Of a DNA stretch of 64,000 nt, positions 26,137-35,216 are shown piece by piece (positions within the stretch are counted from its first letter, which is position 1; every line of letters begins with the position of its first letter). The position numbers and the translations under genes were made by a program. The DNA is from Oceanicaulis sp. HLUCCA04 (lineage in GTDB: Bacteria > Pseudomonadota > Alphaproteobacteria > Caulobacterales > Maricaulaceae). Location of the stretch: positions 340,458-404,457 of the forward strand of contig LJSH01000002.1 of NCBI GenBank assembly GCA_001314625.1, read 5' to 3'. A model generated the notes under the pieces. The model had not been told where the DNA came from. It was given only the letters and a program-made list of their open reading frames with translations, and made no database searches.

Positions 26137-27027
26137 TTAGCTCCAGCGTGCCTGAAGTCCGGCGCTGACCGCAAGACGTGCCGCGAGGCCGGAAATCGCG
26201 CCCGAGATGAAGGCTGCAATCGGCACGATCACCACGATGCCCCATCCGGGTGCCAGGCTTGGAAGAAAGAATAGCGCCCCCGCGCTGCCGCCAGCATAGC
26301 CAAGTCCGAGCGTTGCCAGCAAAGCCATCAGCGAGCCTGCAACGCCGGATTTCAGCCCGAGCATGAAGAAGCGTTCCTGAAACAGGGCGATGATGAAGCG
26401 GTCCGGCGCGCCGACCAGATGCAGGGCGTAGGCAATGTCTCGCCGCATGGACAGGGCGGCGCGGGCGGCAAACACGATCACGGCTGCCGCTGCTGCACAC
26501 ATCAGGACGACGAGGCCAATGGCAAAATAACGGACCGTGGCGGACGCCCGCGCGATGGCTCCTGCCCAGAGCCGGTTATCATCGACAATGACGCGGTAGG
26601 GCGCATCGGCAAAAAGCGCATCAAGCGCGCCGGATGCCGGGGGGTTTTCCGGGTCGATTTCCAGCGTGACCAGACGGGGCACGGGAAAGTCCTCAGGCAG
26701 GCGTGCATTGCCGAGCCAGGGGCGCAAAAGCGCCTCGGACGCCGAGCGGGCGCGCACCTCCACGCTGACGACGCCGGGAAGGCCTGATGCCAGCGCCCCG
26801 GCCTCCCGGGCGGCCTCGTCGCCATTGGTTTCCTCGCCGGGCAGCACCTGAAGCGTGACCTCGCTCACCAGCTGGCCGGACCAGCCGCTGGCGGCCTGCC
26901 ACGCCCCGGCGGCGCCGATCACAGACAGGCAGGCCAGAAAGATCAGGATCGCGCACACAGCCAGCAACGGCAGGTCACGGCCAGCCTCTTCGGGCAGTAG
27001 CGGGGCGGGGCGGCGCGGCTTGTTCAT
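26137..27027 (-). CDS. ftsX: Cell division protein FtsX
   Basis: Membrane subunit of the FtsEX complex, which couples divisome ATP hydrolysis to peptidoglycan hydrolase activation. 296 residues: TM1 (about 18-42), a periplasmic domain (about 43-165) and three further helices including YFAIGLVVLMCAAAAAVIVF, then MRRDIAYALHLVGAPDRFI, the conserved cytoplasmic turn before the third helix, and a final helix pair. The ATG overlaps the ftsE stop (ATGA). Confidence 0.92.
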   Translation of the reverse strand: MNKPRRPAPLLPEEAGRDLPLLAVCAILIFLACLSVIGAAGAWQAASGWSGQLVSEVTLQVLPGEETNGDEAAREAGALASGLPGVVSVEVRARSASEALLRPWLGNARLPEDFPVPRLVTLEIDPENPPASGALDALFADAPYRVIVDDNRLWAGAIARASATVRYFAIGLVVLMCAAAAAVIVFAARAALSMRRDIAYALHLVGAPDRFIIALFQERFFMLGLKSGVAGSLMALLATLGLGYAGGSAGALFFLPSLAPGWGIVVIVPIAAFISGAISGLAARLAVSAGLQARWS

Positions 27028-27746
27028 ACGCTTCGTGCCCGCCGGTTGAGACGTCCTTCGGCCAGTTCGAGAACCGGCGCATTGACCGAACGGATAAGGC
27101 TGATGTCATGGCTGGCGATCAGCACCGTGGTGCCCAGCCGGTTCAGCTCGACAAACAGGCGCAGGAGACGGCGGCCCATCTCAGGGTCCACATTGCCGGT
27201 CGGTTCGTCCGCGATCAGGATTTCCGGGCGGCTGACCACGGCCCTCGCTATCGCGGCGCGTTGCTGTTCACCGCCCGAAAGGGTCGGAGGCAACGCATCA
27301 ATGCGGTGGCCAAGACCCACCCAGTTGAGCAATTCGACAATATCCTCGCCATACTGGCGCACACCTTGCCCCGCGACGCGCAAAGGCAGGGCGACATTGT
27401 CGAACACGCTTAAATGGCTGAGCAGGCGGAAATCCTGAAATACCACGCCGATCCGGCGCCGGAATGCAGGCAGCGCGTCGCGCTCCATCACGCTGGTATC
27501 TTCGCCGAACAGGGATACAAGTCCGCGCGAGGGCCGTTCTGCCAGATATATCAGCCGCAATAATGATGTTTTGCCGGCTCCGGACGGTCCGGTGAGGAAC
27601 TGGAAACTTCCACGCGGTAATTCAAAGGAAATGTCGCTCAGCACTTCGGGCCCGCGTCCATAGCGCATACCGACATTGTCGAAGCGCACGGCCGGCGTGG
27701 CTCCGGCTTCGGCCGATAGGGCGCTGTCGGAAGAAGGCTGGTCCAT
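27024..27746 (-). CDS. ftsE: Cell division ATP-binding protein FtsE
   Basis: ABC ATPase partner of FtsX. 240 residues with Walker A GPSGAGKTSLLRL, Q-loop RIGVVFQDFRLL, signature LSGGEQQRAAIARA, Walker B ILIADEPTGNVDPE and the switch histidine in LIASHDISL. The motif VGMRYGRGPEVLSDISFELPRG at the start is typical of FtsE. It is the promoter-proximal gene of the ftsE-ftsX pair and is divergent from the zinc-ribbon gene. Confidence 0.95.
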   Translation of the reverse strand: MDQPSSDSALSAEAGATPAVRFDNVGMRYGRGPEVLSDISFELPRGSFQFLTGPSGAGKTSLLRLIYLAERPSRGLVSLFGEDTSVMERDALPAFRRRIGVVFQDFRLLSHLSVFDNVALPLRVAGQGVRQYGEDIVELLNWVGLGHRIDALPPTLSGGEQQRAAIARAVVSRPEILIADEPTGNVDPEMGRRLLRLFVELNRLGTTVLIASHDISLIRSVNAPVLELAEGRLNRRARSV

Positions 27747-27862
27747 CAGGCGGGCGGGTCCTTGGCGGGCGCGCGTGGAAAAGGGCGGCGGCAGTTATTC
27801 ATCGAACCCGGCTGCAGGGCGGGTGCGAATCTGACTATGCAGGAGATGAGAGGTAGACGTCC

Positions 27863-28561
27863 ATGATCGTTACCTGCCCAAGCTGTGACACCCGGTACCG
27901 GGTCGATACCGATGCCATTGCCGTGCGCAAGGGCCGCGTGCGCTGTGCGGCGTGCGGCCATGGCTGGAAAGTCGATGAGGAAGCACTCACCCTCGATGAG
28001 CCGGCACGCCCGACCTTGCGAAAGGAACCGGCCCCGGCCGACACGGCTCCGCGCCCTGTCGGCGGTATCGAGGCGGTCAAGCCGCATGAGGTGGTACGCA
28101 AGCGCGCCGAGACCCGCCGCCATCGCAGCCGCCAGGCAGTCGAAGGTGCCGGATGGGCGGTGGTTGCGGCCTCGTGTGTGCTCATGCTGGGCGCGGCCTG
28201 GCTCTTCCGCGTCGATATTGTCGATGCCTTCCCGCGTACCGCCAGCGCCTATGCCGCTGTCGGCGTGCCGGTCAATCCCCATGGGCTGGAAGTGCGTGAC
28301 CTGCGCGCCACGCCGTCTGAAGACGAAGAGGGCGGGCTGGTCATTGAAGGGCTGGTCGTCAACACCACCGGGCGTGACAGGATCACTCACCCGCTGCGCG
28401 CTATCATCACCGGCCAGGACGGCGATGTACTGGTCGAGTGGGTGGTAATGCTCGATTCATTGAGCCTGCCTGCCGGCGGCGAAGAAGCGTTCCGTTCCGT
28501 CCTTGCCGACCCGCCTGAGGGCGCAGCAGAGCTGGAAGTCGTGCTTGCGCCGGAAGGCTAG
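27863..28561 (+). CDS. MJ0042-type zinc-ribbon membrane protein
   Basis: 232 residues. The N-terminal zinc ribbon has C5 and C8 (TCPSC) and C28 and C31 (RCAACGHGW), the MJ0042 pattern. A charged linker precedes one membrane helix (AVVAASCVLMLGAAWLF) and an exported C-terminal domain (VRDLRATPSEDEEGGLVIEG and following), similar to DUF3426. In alphaproteobacteria it regularly faces ftsE. Its role is unknown; a zinc- or redox-sensing envelope protein is possible. Confidence 0.85.
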   Translation: MIVTCPSCDTRYRVDTDAIAVRKGRVRCAACGHGWKVDEEALTLDEPARPTLRKEPAPADTAPRPVGGIEAVKPHEVVRKRAETRRHRSRQAVEGAGWAVVAASCVLMLGAAWLFRVDIVDAFPRTASAYAAVGVPVNPHGLEVRDLRATPSEDEEGGLVIEGLVVNTTGRDRITHPLRAIITGQDGDVLVEWVVMLDSLSLPAGGEEAFRSVLADPPEGAAELEVVLAPEG

Positions 28562-28589
28562 AGCTGGCGCGCCAGCAGGATAGTACGCG

Positions 28590-31040
28590 CTAGAAGCGGT
28601 CCAGCAGCCGCTCGATATAGGCGCGTTCTTCGGGTGTCAGCGTGCCATCGCCTGCCCGGCGGCGCAGTTCTTCAAGAATGTCACGGGCGCGCTGGCGCTC
28701 CATTTCGGACGGCACCTCGGTGTCCCCGCCCGTGCCGCCACCGTCGGCATCACGCCCCAGCGGGTCACGTTCGCCTTCGCCGCGCCCGTTCTCCTCGTTT
28801 TCCGCCTGTAGCCGCTCGGCCGTGTCCTCGGCGCCCTCGCGCAAGGCGCGCAGCGCCTCGTCCTGAGCGGCCAGAGCCCCTTCGCCATCGCCGCGCTCCA
28901 GCGCCCGGCCAGCTTCGTCCATCTGCCGGGCGGCCTCGTCAAAGGCGCGTTCACCTTCCTCGCTCATGCCGCCGGGCATTTGTTCGAGCAGCTCATCCAG
29001 TGCCCCGCGCAGGTTTTCCTGACGTTCGGCCAGCGCGCGGCCCTCTTCTCCGGGCTGGCCTTCGGCCAGCTCGCCGGAGCGCGATTGCTCAAAGGTTTCG
29101 TCGGTCAGGCCGCGCTGCTCACCGATGACCTCGCCCAGCTCTTCAAGCGCTTCGCGCAAGGCGCGTCCAAGCTCGCTTTCACTCTGACCCTGCCCGGATC
29201 CGCCTGCCATGATCTGCATATTGCGCAAAAGCTCGGCCAGCTGCGCGAGCGCGCGGCGCGCGCCTTCGGTATCGCCCAGCTCGGTCGCCTCGCGCAGCGC
29301 GTCGAGCAACTCCTGGAGCATGTCAGCGCTCAGATTCATGCCTTGCCCGCCGCCGCTCTCGGACGGCATGTCGGATTGCAGGGCTTCGCGCATCAGAGCG
29401 GTAATGTAATTGCGGGTCGCTTCCTCGAACTGCTCGAACAGCGCGGCGAGCTCCATGCCGTCTGCGCCGCGCGCCAGCGCATCGGCGAGAGCGCGTTCGG
29501 CCGCCCGCAGCGCCGCTTCGGCATCTGCCAGCGTGCCCAGTTCGGCACGCAGGGCAATCTGCCACAAATCCTCTTCAACATGGCTGAGATCATCTATCTC
29601 GCGGGCCCGGCGGACCTGATGCATGGCGGTACGCAGGCCCAGGAACACAATCCGGTCAGGAAAATGGCTGGCCGGGGCATCACCGAGCGCATCGAGCGCC
29701 CGTGACAGGCGCTGAACACTCTCGGGCGCGCGTTCCAGCCGCTGTTCGGGCTCATCGTCCAGCCATGGCCAGAACATGTCCTCCTCATGGCGCTCGCGCG
29801 GTCCGGGATGCGGGCCATATTCGCCCGCTCCGTCGAGAAACAGACGGCGCTCGTGGGTCACCGCACGGGCCATCGCATCGAGAAACAGGCGCTCTGGCAG
29901 GCGCAAGGCCATGGGCCCTGTCACGCCCGCCTGTCCTGCGCCGTCAATGCCTTCCACACGTACAAGCACGCGCTCTCCAGCCAGCTTATGCCGGGCGGTC
30001 TCGACGGTGGCGCGAAAGCGGTTTTCGCCGCTTGCAGGCACCACAGCGCCCGGCGCAATGTCGATGGCGTCCCACTGTTCCTCAGCCGGATTGCTGCCAT
30101 CACCGGGATCGGCGGCAATCTGCAGCCGGTAAGTCTCGACGCCGTAATCATCCTGGGCGGTGAATTCCAGCGTGAGCCGGCCCTGAACATCGCTTTCGGG
30201 CTCGGCAATGAGTGCCAGACGCGGCGGCGTGTCCTCGATCACCTCAAGGTCCAGACGCTCTGTGAATGCCCCGCTGCGCACCAGAATGTTGGCGCTTTCG
30301 CCGATCGCGATGCGCAGCTGACGCACACCGGGGCCGATTTCCTCGATCTCTGCCTCGGCGCCTGAAACGCGCGGGTCGCGCGCAAGCCCGGTAATGCGCG
30401 CTGCCAGAACCGAGCCTTGCGGTATGCGCGCTTCGCGCCGGTCGCGCAGGAACAGCACCGGCCGGCCGGTATAGTCGGGTGGCTCGATCCAGAATTCGGC
30501 TACCGCCCGCTCCCCGCCTCCGGCAAGCGGAACTGGCGAAAAGGCATCGCCAAGGCGCACCATGGCGGCGTCCCCGGCATAGAAAAAGGCGGTGACAAGG
30601 ACGATGGCTGCGCTGATACGCCCGCCATGAACATCGAGCGAGGCCCACGCTGCGCGCGGGCGCCGTGCGCGCGCTTGGGCCAGCGCCTCGCGCATCCGTC
30701 CCCGGTGGGCAAGCCAGAGAATGCTCTCGCCGGTCGCCGGCTCGTCGTCCATGGCCTCGAACGGACGCCCGGAGAGGCCGCTATCGGCTTCCACGCGCCG
30801 CTGGGCATCGGCGCGTGACGGCCATTTGAAAGACCGGATGGCCGGTACTGCAAAAGCGGCCGCGATGATCAGCAGGCCAAGGGCCAGAATGGCGCGCCAT
30901 GGATCGCCCATACGCTCGGGAAGCCCGCCAAGCGACAGCACTGCATAGAGCACGAGCATGGCCAGCGGCCCGGCAAGAACCGGGGCCGCGCGCTCCCACA
31001 GAAGCGCCAGCCAGGCAAGGTTAACGGGCCAGTGTTTCAT
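28590..31040 (-). CDS. TIGR02302/DUF4175 family large membrane protein
   Basis: 816 residues from ATG 31040. Two or three membrane helices lie near the N-terminus (VLAGPLAMLVLYAVLSLGGLPE, ILALGLLIIAAAFAVPAI), then a beta-rich exported portion with PPDYTGRPVLFLRDRREARI, and a long acidic, Gln/Glu-rich helical C-terminal half (LNLSADMLQELLDALREATELG and many EERR stretches). This is the architecture of TIGR02302. Role unknown; likely envelope. In related genomes it adjoins lysA and argH; here lysA is missing between it and the small lipoprotein. Confidence 0.85.
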   Translation of the reverse strand: MKHWPVNLAWLALLWERAAPVLAGPLAMLVLYAVLSLGGLPERMGDPWRAILALGLLIIAAAFAVPAIRSFKWPSRADAQRRVEADSGLSGRPFEAMDDEPATGESILWLAHRGRMREALAQARARRPRAAWASLDVHGGRISAAIVLVTAFFYAGDAAMVRLGDAFSPVPLAGGGERAVAEFWIEPPDYTGRPVLFLRDRREARIPQGSVLAARITGLARDPRVSGAEAEIEEIGPGVRQLRIAIGESANILVRSGAFTERLDLEVIEDTPPRLALIAEPESDVQGRLTLEFTAQDDYGVETYRLQIAADPGDGSNPAEEQWDAIDIAPGAVVPASGENRFRATVETARHKLAGERVLVRVEGIDGAGQAGVTGPMALRLPERLFLDAMARAVTHERRLFLDGAGEYGPHPGPRERHEEDMFWPWLDDEPEQRLERAPESVQRLSRALDALGDAPASHFPDRIVFLGLRTAMHQVRRAREIDDLSHVEEDLWQIALRAELGTLADAEAALRAAERALADALARGADGMELAALFEQFEEATRNYITALMREALQSDMPSESGGGQGMNLSADMLQELLDALREATELGDTEGARRALAQLAELLRNMQIMAGGSGQGQSESELGRALREALEELGEVIGEQRGLTDETFEQSRSGELAEGQPGEEGRALAERQENLRGALDELLEQMPGGMSEEGERAFDEAARQMDEAGRALERGDGEGALAAQDEALRALREGAEDTAERLQAENEENGRGEGERDPLGRDADGGGTGGDTEVPSEMERQRARDILEELRRRAGDGTLTPEERAYIERLLDRF

Positions 31041-31136
31041 CGCGGCGCCGAGCCTAACGCGCCCATTCGCGACACGCATCCGCGACATGCACCCGTGACA
31101 TGCATCCGTTCAGGGCATGCGTGGCTGGAGCCCGTC

Positions 31137-31367
31137 CTATTCGTCCTCGAACGGATCATCGCCGGGCAAACGCGGCAGGCGCTGGGTGCGGTCGTCGTCA
31201 TCGCCCCAGTATTCGTCGGCCTCGGCGGCACTTTCACCGTCTTCTGCCGGTGCTTCCTGCGGCCCGCCCCAGATGGGCGGGGGGCGGTCCAGCGCTCCGC
31301 GATTGCCGCAGGCAGACAGGCCCAGAGCGCCCGCGCAAATCAAGAGGGTGAATAATCTGATCTTCAC
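31137..31367 (-). CDS. Small LptM-like outer-membrane lipoprotein
   Basis: 76 residues from GTG 31367, after CAGGAGCG. A signal peptide ends in the lipobox LSAC (Cys 20), followed by [14 protein letters not shown], matching the CGxxGxLxxP start of LptM/LppL lipoproteins that help mature the LptD translocon in enterobacteria. The tail is acidic. The GTG overlaps the argH stop as GTGA, so it is coupled to argH. The LptM function is inferred from the motif. Confidence 0.75.
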   Translation of the reverse strand: MKIRLFTLLICAGALGLSACGNRGALDRPPPIWGGPQEAPAEDGESAAEADEYWGDDDDRTQRLPRLPGDDPFEDE

Positions 31368-32791
31368 GGGTTCGCTCCTGCCAGACGTTCGCGCCACAGC
31401 GCACATTGTTCGCGCACCCGTACCGGGGCCGTCCCGCCATAGCTGGTCCGGCTCTCCATGGATGCCCGCGCAGTGAGCACGGTGAAAACCGCCGCGTCAA
31501 TGCGCGGCTCGATGCTCTGAAACACCTCGAGGGGCAGCTGTGAAAGAGAGACGCCGCGCGCCTCGGCCTCTTTAACCACACTGCCGGCAATGTGATGGGC
31601 ATCGCGAAACGGCAGGCCCAGCTCACGCACCACAAAGTCAGCCAGATCTGTGGCGTCGGAATAGGCTTCTCCGGCAGCCTCTTCCATGGCCTCGCGGTTG
31701 AAACTGATATCGGCGGCCATCCCGGCCATGGCGGCAATAGCCAGTTCCAGATCGTCAAACGCGGTGAAGACCAGCGCCTTGTCTTCCTGCAAGTCCTTGG
31801 AATAGGCCAGCGGCAGGCCCTTGCACACAATGACCAGGCCCTGCAGCGCGCCGGCAATCCGGCCCGGCTTGGCCCGGACCAGCTCGGCGGCATCGGGATT
31901 GCGCTTTTGCGGCATGATCGAGGAGCCGGTGGAAAAGGCATCTGTCAGTTTTGCAAAGCCGAAGCGGCGCGAGGTCCACAGCACGATTTCCTCGGCAAAG
32001 CGCGACAAATTGATCGCGGCGATTGTCGCAGCGCTCAGTGCCTCCAGCGCAAAATCACGCGAGGACACGGCATCCAGCGAATTGGCCATGGGCCGGTCAA
32101 AGCCAAGCGCCTTCGCGGTCATCTCCCGGTCAATCGGGAAGGCGGTGCCGGCCAGCGCTGCCGCGCCCAGCGGGCTTTCATTGAGGCGCTTTCTACAGTC
32201 CTCGAAGCGGCTGATATCGCGTTCTGCTGCCTCCACCCAGCACAATAGATGATGGCCCAGGCTGACCGGCTGGGCGGTCTGCAAATGGGTAAAGCCGGGC
32301 ATAACCCAGTCGGCATGCGCTTCGGCCTGCGCAACCAGAGCGCGCTGATAGGCGCGCAAGCCTTCCTCCATGCAAGCGCAGGTATCGCGCAGCCAGAGAC
32401 GGAAGTCTGTGGCCACCTGATCATTGCGCGAGCGGGCCGTGTGCAGCCGGCCGGCGGGCGCGTCGATACGCGCTTTCAGCGCGGCCTCGATATTCATGTG
32501 GACGTCTTCAAGGGCAGCCGACCAGGTGAAGTTGCCGGCACGGATGTCGGTGCGGATCGCTTCCAGCCCGGCGGAGATGTCGCGGGCATCCTCACTTGAA
32601 ATTATGCCGCAAGCGGCCAACATCGCGGCGTGGGCAAGGCTTCCGTCAATGTCCTGTTCTGCCAGCCGCTTGTCGACATCCACCGAGGCGTTGATCGCTT
32701 CAAGAATGGCAGACGGGCCTGCGGAGAATCGTCCACCCCACATATCGATGCCAGATCCGGGCCGGTTTTTTGGGGTATCAGACGTGCTCAT
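31364..32791 (-). CDS. argH: Argininosuccinate lyase
   Basis: Last step of arginine synthesis: argininosuccinate to arginine and fumarate. 475 residues; the fumarase/aspartase superfamily signature is [18 protein letters not shown], with catalytic serine in [21 protein letters not shown] and [15 protein letters not shown] are the other two conserved regions. The start ATG 32791 is divergent from the thioredoxin-like gene 31 bp away, so both promoters must be compact and partly overlapping. Confidence 0.96.
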   Translation of the reverse strand: MSTSDTPKNRPGSGIDMWGGRFSAGPSAILEAINASVDVDKRLAEQDIDGSLAHAAMLAACGIISSEDARDISAGLEAIRTDIRAGNFTWSAALEDVHMNIEAALKARIDAPAGRLHTARSRNDQVATDFRLWLRDTCACMEEGLRAYQRALVAQAEAHADWVMPGFTHLQTAQPVSLGHHLLCWVEAAERDISRFEDCRKRLNESPLGAAALAGTAFPIDREMTAKALGFDRPMANSLDAVSSRDFALEALSAATIAAINLSRFAEEIVLWTSRRFGFAKLTDAFSTGSSIMPQKRNPDAAELVRAKPGRIAGALQGLVIVCKGLPLAYSKDLQEDKALVFTAFDDLELAIAAMAGMAADISFNREAMEEAAGEAYSDATDLADFVVRELGLPFRDAHHIAGSVVKEAEARGVSLSQLPLEVFQSIEPRIDAAVFTVLTARASMESRTSYGGTAPVRVREQCALWRERLAGANP

Positions 32792-32822
32792 CGCTTAAAC
32801 AGACCTTTCTGGAAGGAATACC

Positions 32823-33431
32823 ATGTTCGAACGCGTGCGGGCCTATCTCAAAGCCCACGGCCTCACTACCGCGATTATCGCAGCGGCGATACTTGGCCTT
32901 GCGGGCGTTCTATACGTGATTTCCGCCTCGCTTGTCAGTTCTGCGCCAGGTCCGCTTGACAGTTACGCGCGCGGCACGATGAGCGGCTTTGCAACGGTCA
33001 GCGAGCCGCCTGCCCAGCCACTTGTGGGGCTGGTGACGGGTGATGGAGAGGAGATCACGCTGGCTGACCGGCGCGGCAAGCTGGTGCTGGTCAATTTCTG
33101 GGCGACATGGTGCGCCCCGTGCGTGGTGGAAATGCCAGCGCTGGACGCTTTGCAAGCCGAGCTGGGATCAGATGATTTTGAGGTGATTGCCATTTCCATG
33201 GACCGCACAATGGAGGAGGCGCGGCGCTTCTATGACGAAAACGGCATCAACGCGCTGGGCCTCTATCATGACCCGGCCTTGCGCGCGGCCATCGCGGCTG
33301 GATCGCGCGGCCTGCCGACAACGATCCTCTATGACCGCCATGGCGGCGAGATCGGGCGTCTGTCAGGCGAGGCGGAATGGGACAGCGAGGACGCCATTGC
33401 CCTCATTGAAGCCGCGCTGGAGCGGTATTAG
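32823..33431 (+). CDS. TlpA-like membrane-anchored thiol:disulfide protein
   Basis: 202 residues: one N-terminal membrane helix (TTAIIAAAILGLAGVLYVIS), then a periplasmic thioredoxin fold with the active site NFWATWCAPCVVEMPAL and the cis-proline segment GSRGLPTTILYDRHG. Likely a reductant for cytochrome c maturation or another exported thiol, as for TlpA. The argH-tlpA divergent pair is conserved in alphaproteobacteria. ATG 32823 follows GGAAGGA. Confidence 0.9.
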   Translation: MFERVRAYLKAHGLTTAIIAAAILGLAGVLYVISASLVSSAPGPLDSYARGTMSGFATVSEPPAQPLVGLVTGDGEEITLADRRGKLVLVNFWATWCAPCVVEMPALDALQAELGSDDFEVIAISMDRTMEEARRFYDENGINALGLYHDPALRAAIAAGSRGLPTTILYDRHGGEIGRLSGEAEWDSEDAIALIEAALERY

Positions 33432-33522
33432 CGGCGCGTGCTTTCTCTCCAATCGGTAAGTTGCCATCACCGAAAAACGGCACGCTGATACGCTGACACG
33501 AAATTTTCCGGGGAGAAGTGAC

Positions 33523-34020
33523 ATGAAGTTTCTCGTAATTATGCCGGCTGCGATACTGACGCTCGCCGGCGCTGCGCAGGCCCAGGAGACGCCAGGCGAG
33601 GCGCTGGAGGCGTTGTATGACGTCATCTCCGGGCCCGTGGGAGAGGCGCGCGACTGGGAGCGGTTTCGCGAATTGTTTCTGCCCGGTGCGCAAATGAACG
33701 TGGTAGTTACCGCGCCTGATGGTGCCGAGCGCGTCGTCGTCCTGACGATTGACGACTATGTTGAGCGTAATCGCGAGGCGCTGGCCGAAATCGGCTTCAC
33801 CGAGACCGAAACCCGCCGGGAAACTTTCCTCTATGGCGGCATGGCCACCATATTATCAGCCTATGAGGCTGTCCGCGCCGATACCGGCGAGACGGTCGCG
33901 CGAGGCGTCAACAGCCTGACCATCCTGAACGATCAGGGGCAGTGGAAGATCGCCTCAATCGCCTGGCGCGCGGCCGATGAGGACTGGCCGGTCGAACGGG
34001 CATTCGAGGTGGCGGAGTAG
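33523..34020 (+). CDS. Exported SnoaL/NTF2-like protein
   Basis: 165 residues with a signal peptide (MKFLVIMPAAILTLAGAAQA). The mature domain looks like an NTF2 fold: PGEALEALYDVISGPVGEARDWERFRELF at the start and TILNDQGQWKIASIAWR near the end, the usual final strand pair. Catalytic residues are not obvious. Function unknown. ATG 33523 follows GGGGAGAAG. A separate unit from the TlpA-like gene 91 bp upstream. Confidence 0.7.
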   Translation: MKFLVIMPAAILTLAGAAQAQETPGEALEALYDVISGPVGEARDWERFRELFLPGAQMNVVVTAPDGAERVVVLTIDDYVERNREALAEIGFTETETRRETFLYGGMATILSAYEAVRADTGETVARGVNSLTILNDQGQWKIASIAWRAADEDWPVERAFEVAE

Positions 34021-34069
34021 GCGGGCTGCGCTGCCAGCTGATGACCGTCGGGTAGCTGATAAAACTGGC

Positions 34070-34681
34070 TCATGGCTCCAAAAGCTGGCCGGGCAAAGCG
34101 GAGATTTCCGCCGCATAGGCCTGCGCTATCCATGCGGGCGGATTGGCTCTGACCTTAAGAAGGAGTCCCCGGTCAAAGGTCAGGATGAGCTTGGGACTCT
34201 GGCCGGCGACCGAGTTGTCATACACAAGCCCTGTGTCGGCGAGGAGCACGGCCTGCCGGACGAGCGGGGTTGAGCGATGATATCGCTCGCGGATCTTGGC
34301 CTCGGGGACAGGGTGGCCACCGGCTTCGACCCGGTAGGCGACGCGTGCCACCGACAGGCTGGGATCCGATACCCCGACATGCATAATCCAGACAGCATAC
34401 CCGCGCAGCTGCGCCTCTTTCACGAGGGCCAGCTTGGACGGATGGGAAAATACCGTCTCGGTAACGAAGTCGGCTCCCTTTGACAGCATCTCGCTGCGCC
34501 GCTCTGCCGCTATGCGCGCCGCCTCATAGGAAGCCTGCGGACTGTTGTCGGCCAGTTCCTCGCGCTGGATGATGTCAGCATTTATGAAAGGACCAGCAAA
34601 CGCTGGGCCTACACGTGTACGGTAGAGGGTCGATTTTCCAGCGCCGTTAGGGCCGGCCAATACGATGATGGTGGGGTTCAT
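34070..34681 (-). CDS. Zeta-toxin family P-loop kinase
   Basis: 203 residues with Walker A GPNGAGKST (9-17), NADIIQREELADNSPQASY and ADFVTETVFSHPSKLALV, the layout of short COG4185 zeta-toxin-like kinases. Classical zeta toxins phosphorylate UDP-N-acetylglucosamine and block cell-wall synthesis; short chromosomal members need not share that substrate. The ATG overlaps the upstream antitoxin-like stop (34678-34681), the standard coupled order antitoxin-toxin. Confidence 0.85.
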   Translation of the reverse strand: MNPTIIVLAGPNGAGKSTLYRTRVGPAFAGPFINADIIQREELADNSPQASYEAARIAAERRSEMLSKGADFVTETVFSHPSKLALVKEAQLRGYAVWIMHVGVSDPSLSVARVAYRVEAGGHPVPEAKIRERYHRSTPLVRQAVLLADTGLVYDNSVAGQSPKLILTFDRGLLLKVRANPPAWIAQAYAAEISALPGQLLEP

Positions 34682-35037
34682 TCGCCAGCTTGGCCGTCCG
34701 TGTGGACAATCCTTCCGGACGGATCAAGCCCAACGGCCCCGCCAGACTTTCGCATATTCGCAAAGAATGCGTCCTCATCCGGTCCGGCCTCCGACATTTT
34801 CGCAAGGAAGCGCTCTGACCAGACCGCCTTCTCCTCGGCAGTAAGGACGGTAGTGTTGAGCTCCCCTGCGAGCACTCGCGAAAGCTTGGCATAGTCGAAA
34901 CTGCCGGATCGTTCGATGGCGCGGCCCAAGCGGGCCCAATGTGTGATCTGACCGGCGAGCGACCGGCTCTGGATTTCCGACTCGTGGCGCGCGTCATCAA
35001 TGAGCGTCTCGTCGGCGAACTTTACAGATTTGGCCAT
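34678..35037 (-). CDS. ParD-like antitoxin of the zeta-toxin pair
   Basis: 119 residues from ATG 35037, preceded by GGGAGG. The N-terminal half (SVKFADETLIDDARHESEIQ then SRSLAGQITHWARLGRAIE) matches the ParD-like (PF11903-type) ribbon-helix-helix antitoxins that accompany COG4185 zeta-like kinases. The C-terminal half is acidic and is probably the toxin-binding tail (SEAGPDEDAFFANMRKSGG). It ends in an ATGA overlap with the toxin. A palindrome over its promoter suggests autoregulation. Confidence 0.78.
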   Translation of the reverse strand: MAKSVKFADETLIDDARHESEIQSRSLAGQITHWARLGRAIERSGSFDYAKLSRVLAGELNTTVLTAEEKAVWSERFLAKMSEAGPDEDAFFANMRKSGGAVGLDPSGRIVHTDGQAGE

Positions 35038-35055
35038 GGCAACCTCCCGACACCA

Positions 35056-35084
35056 AAGGTGGCGTTTTGCCACCACAATGTCAA
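35056..35084 (-). promoter_or_regulatory. Promoter and palindromic operator of the toxin-antitoxin operon
   Basis: On the minus strand a consensus TTGACA (35084-35079) is followed after 17 bp by CACCTT (35061-35056) as a weak -10. The perfect palindrome GGTGGC-N5-GCCACC (35058-35074) covers the spacer and -10, 21-37 nt before the antitoxin start, as expected for repression by the antitoxin. Confidence 0.6.
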
Positions 35085-35100
35085 GCCGCCTCCAAGCGTG

Positions 35101-35132
35101 AAAAACCCCGGAGCTGACGCTCCGGGGTTTTT
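35101..35132 (-). terminator. Rho-independent terminator, copy 1 of a repeated hairpin
   Basis: Stem AACCCCGGAGC / GCTCCGGGGTT around a TGAC loop, with A and T runs on both sides, so it works in either direction. It ends the secreted-protein gene at 35217. The same 22-nt core recurs at 35872-35893. Confidence 0.85.
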
Positions 35133-35216
35133 CTGATTTAAAGACGGCGCCTGGTTCTCAAGAGCTTCTCAGATTGTGGTAGCCTCTTGGCAAGTTAAGC
35201 TTTCAAGAAAACGGGC

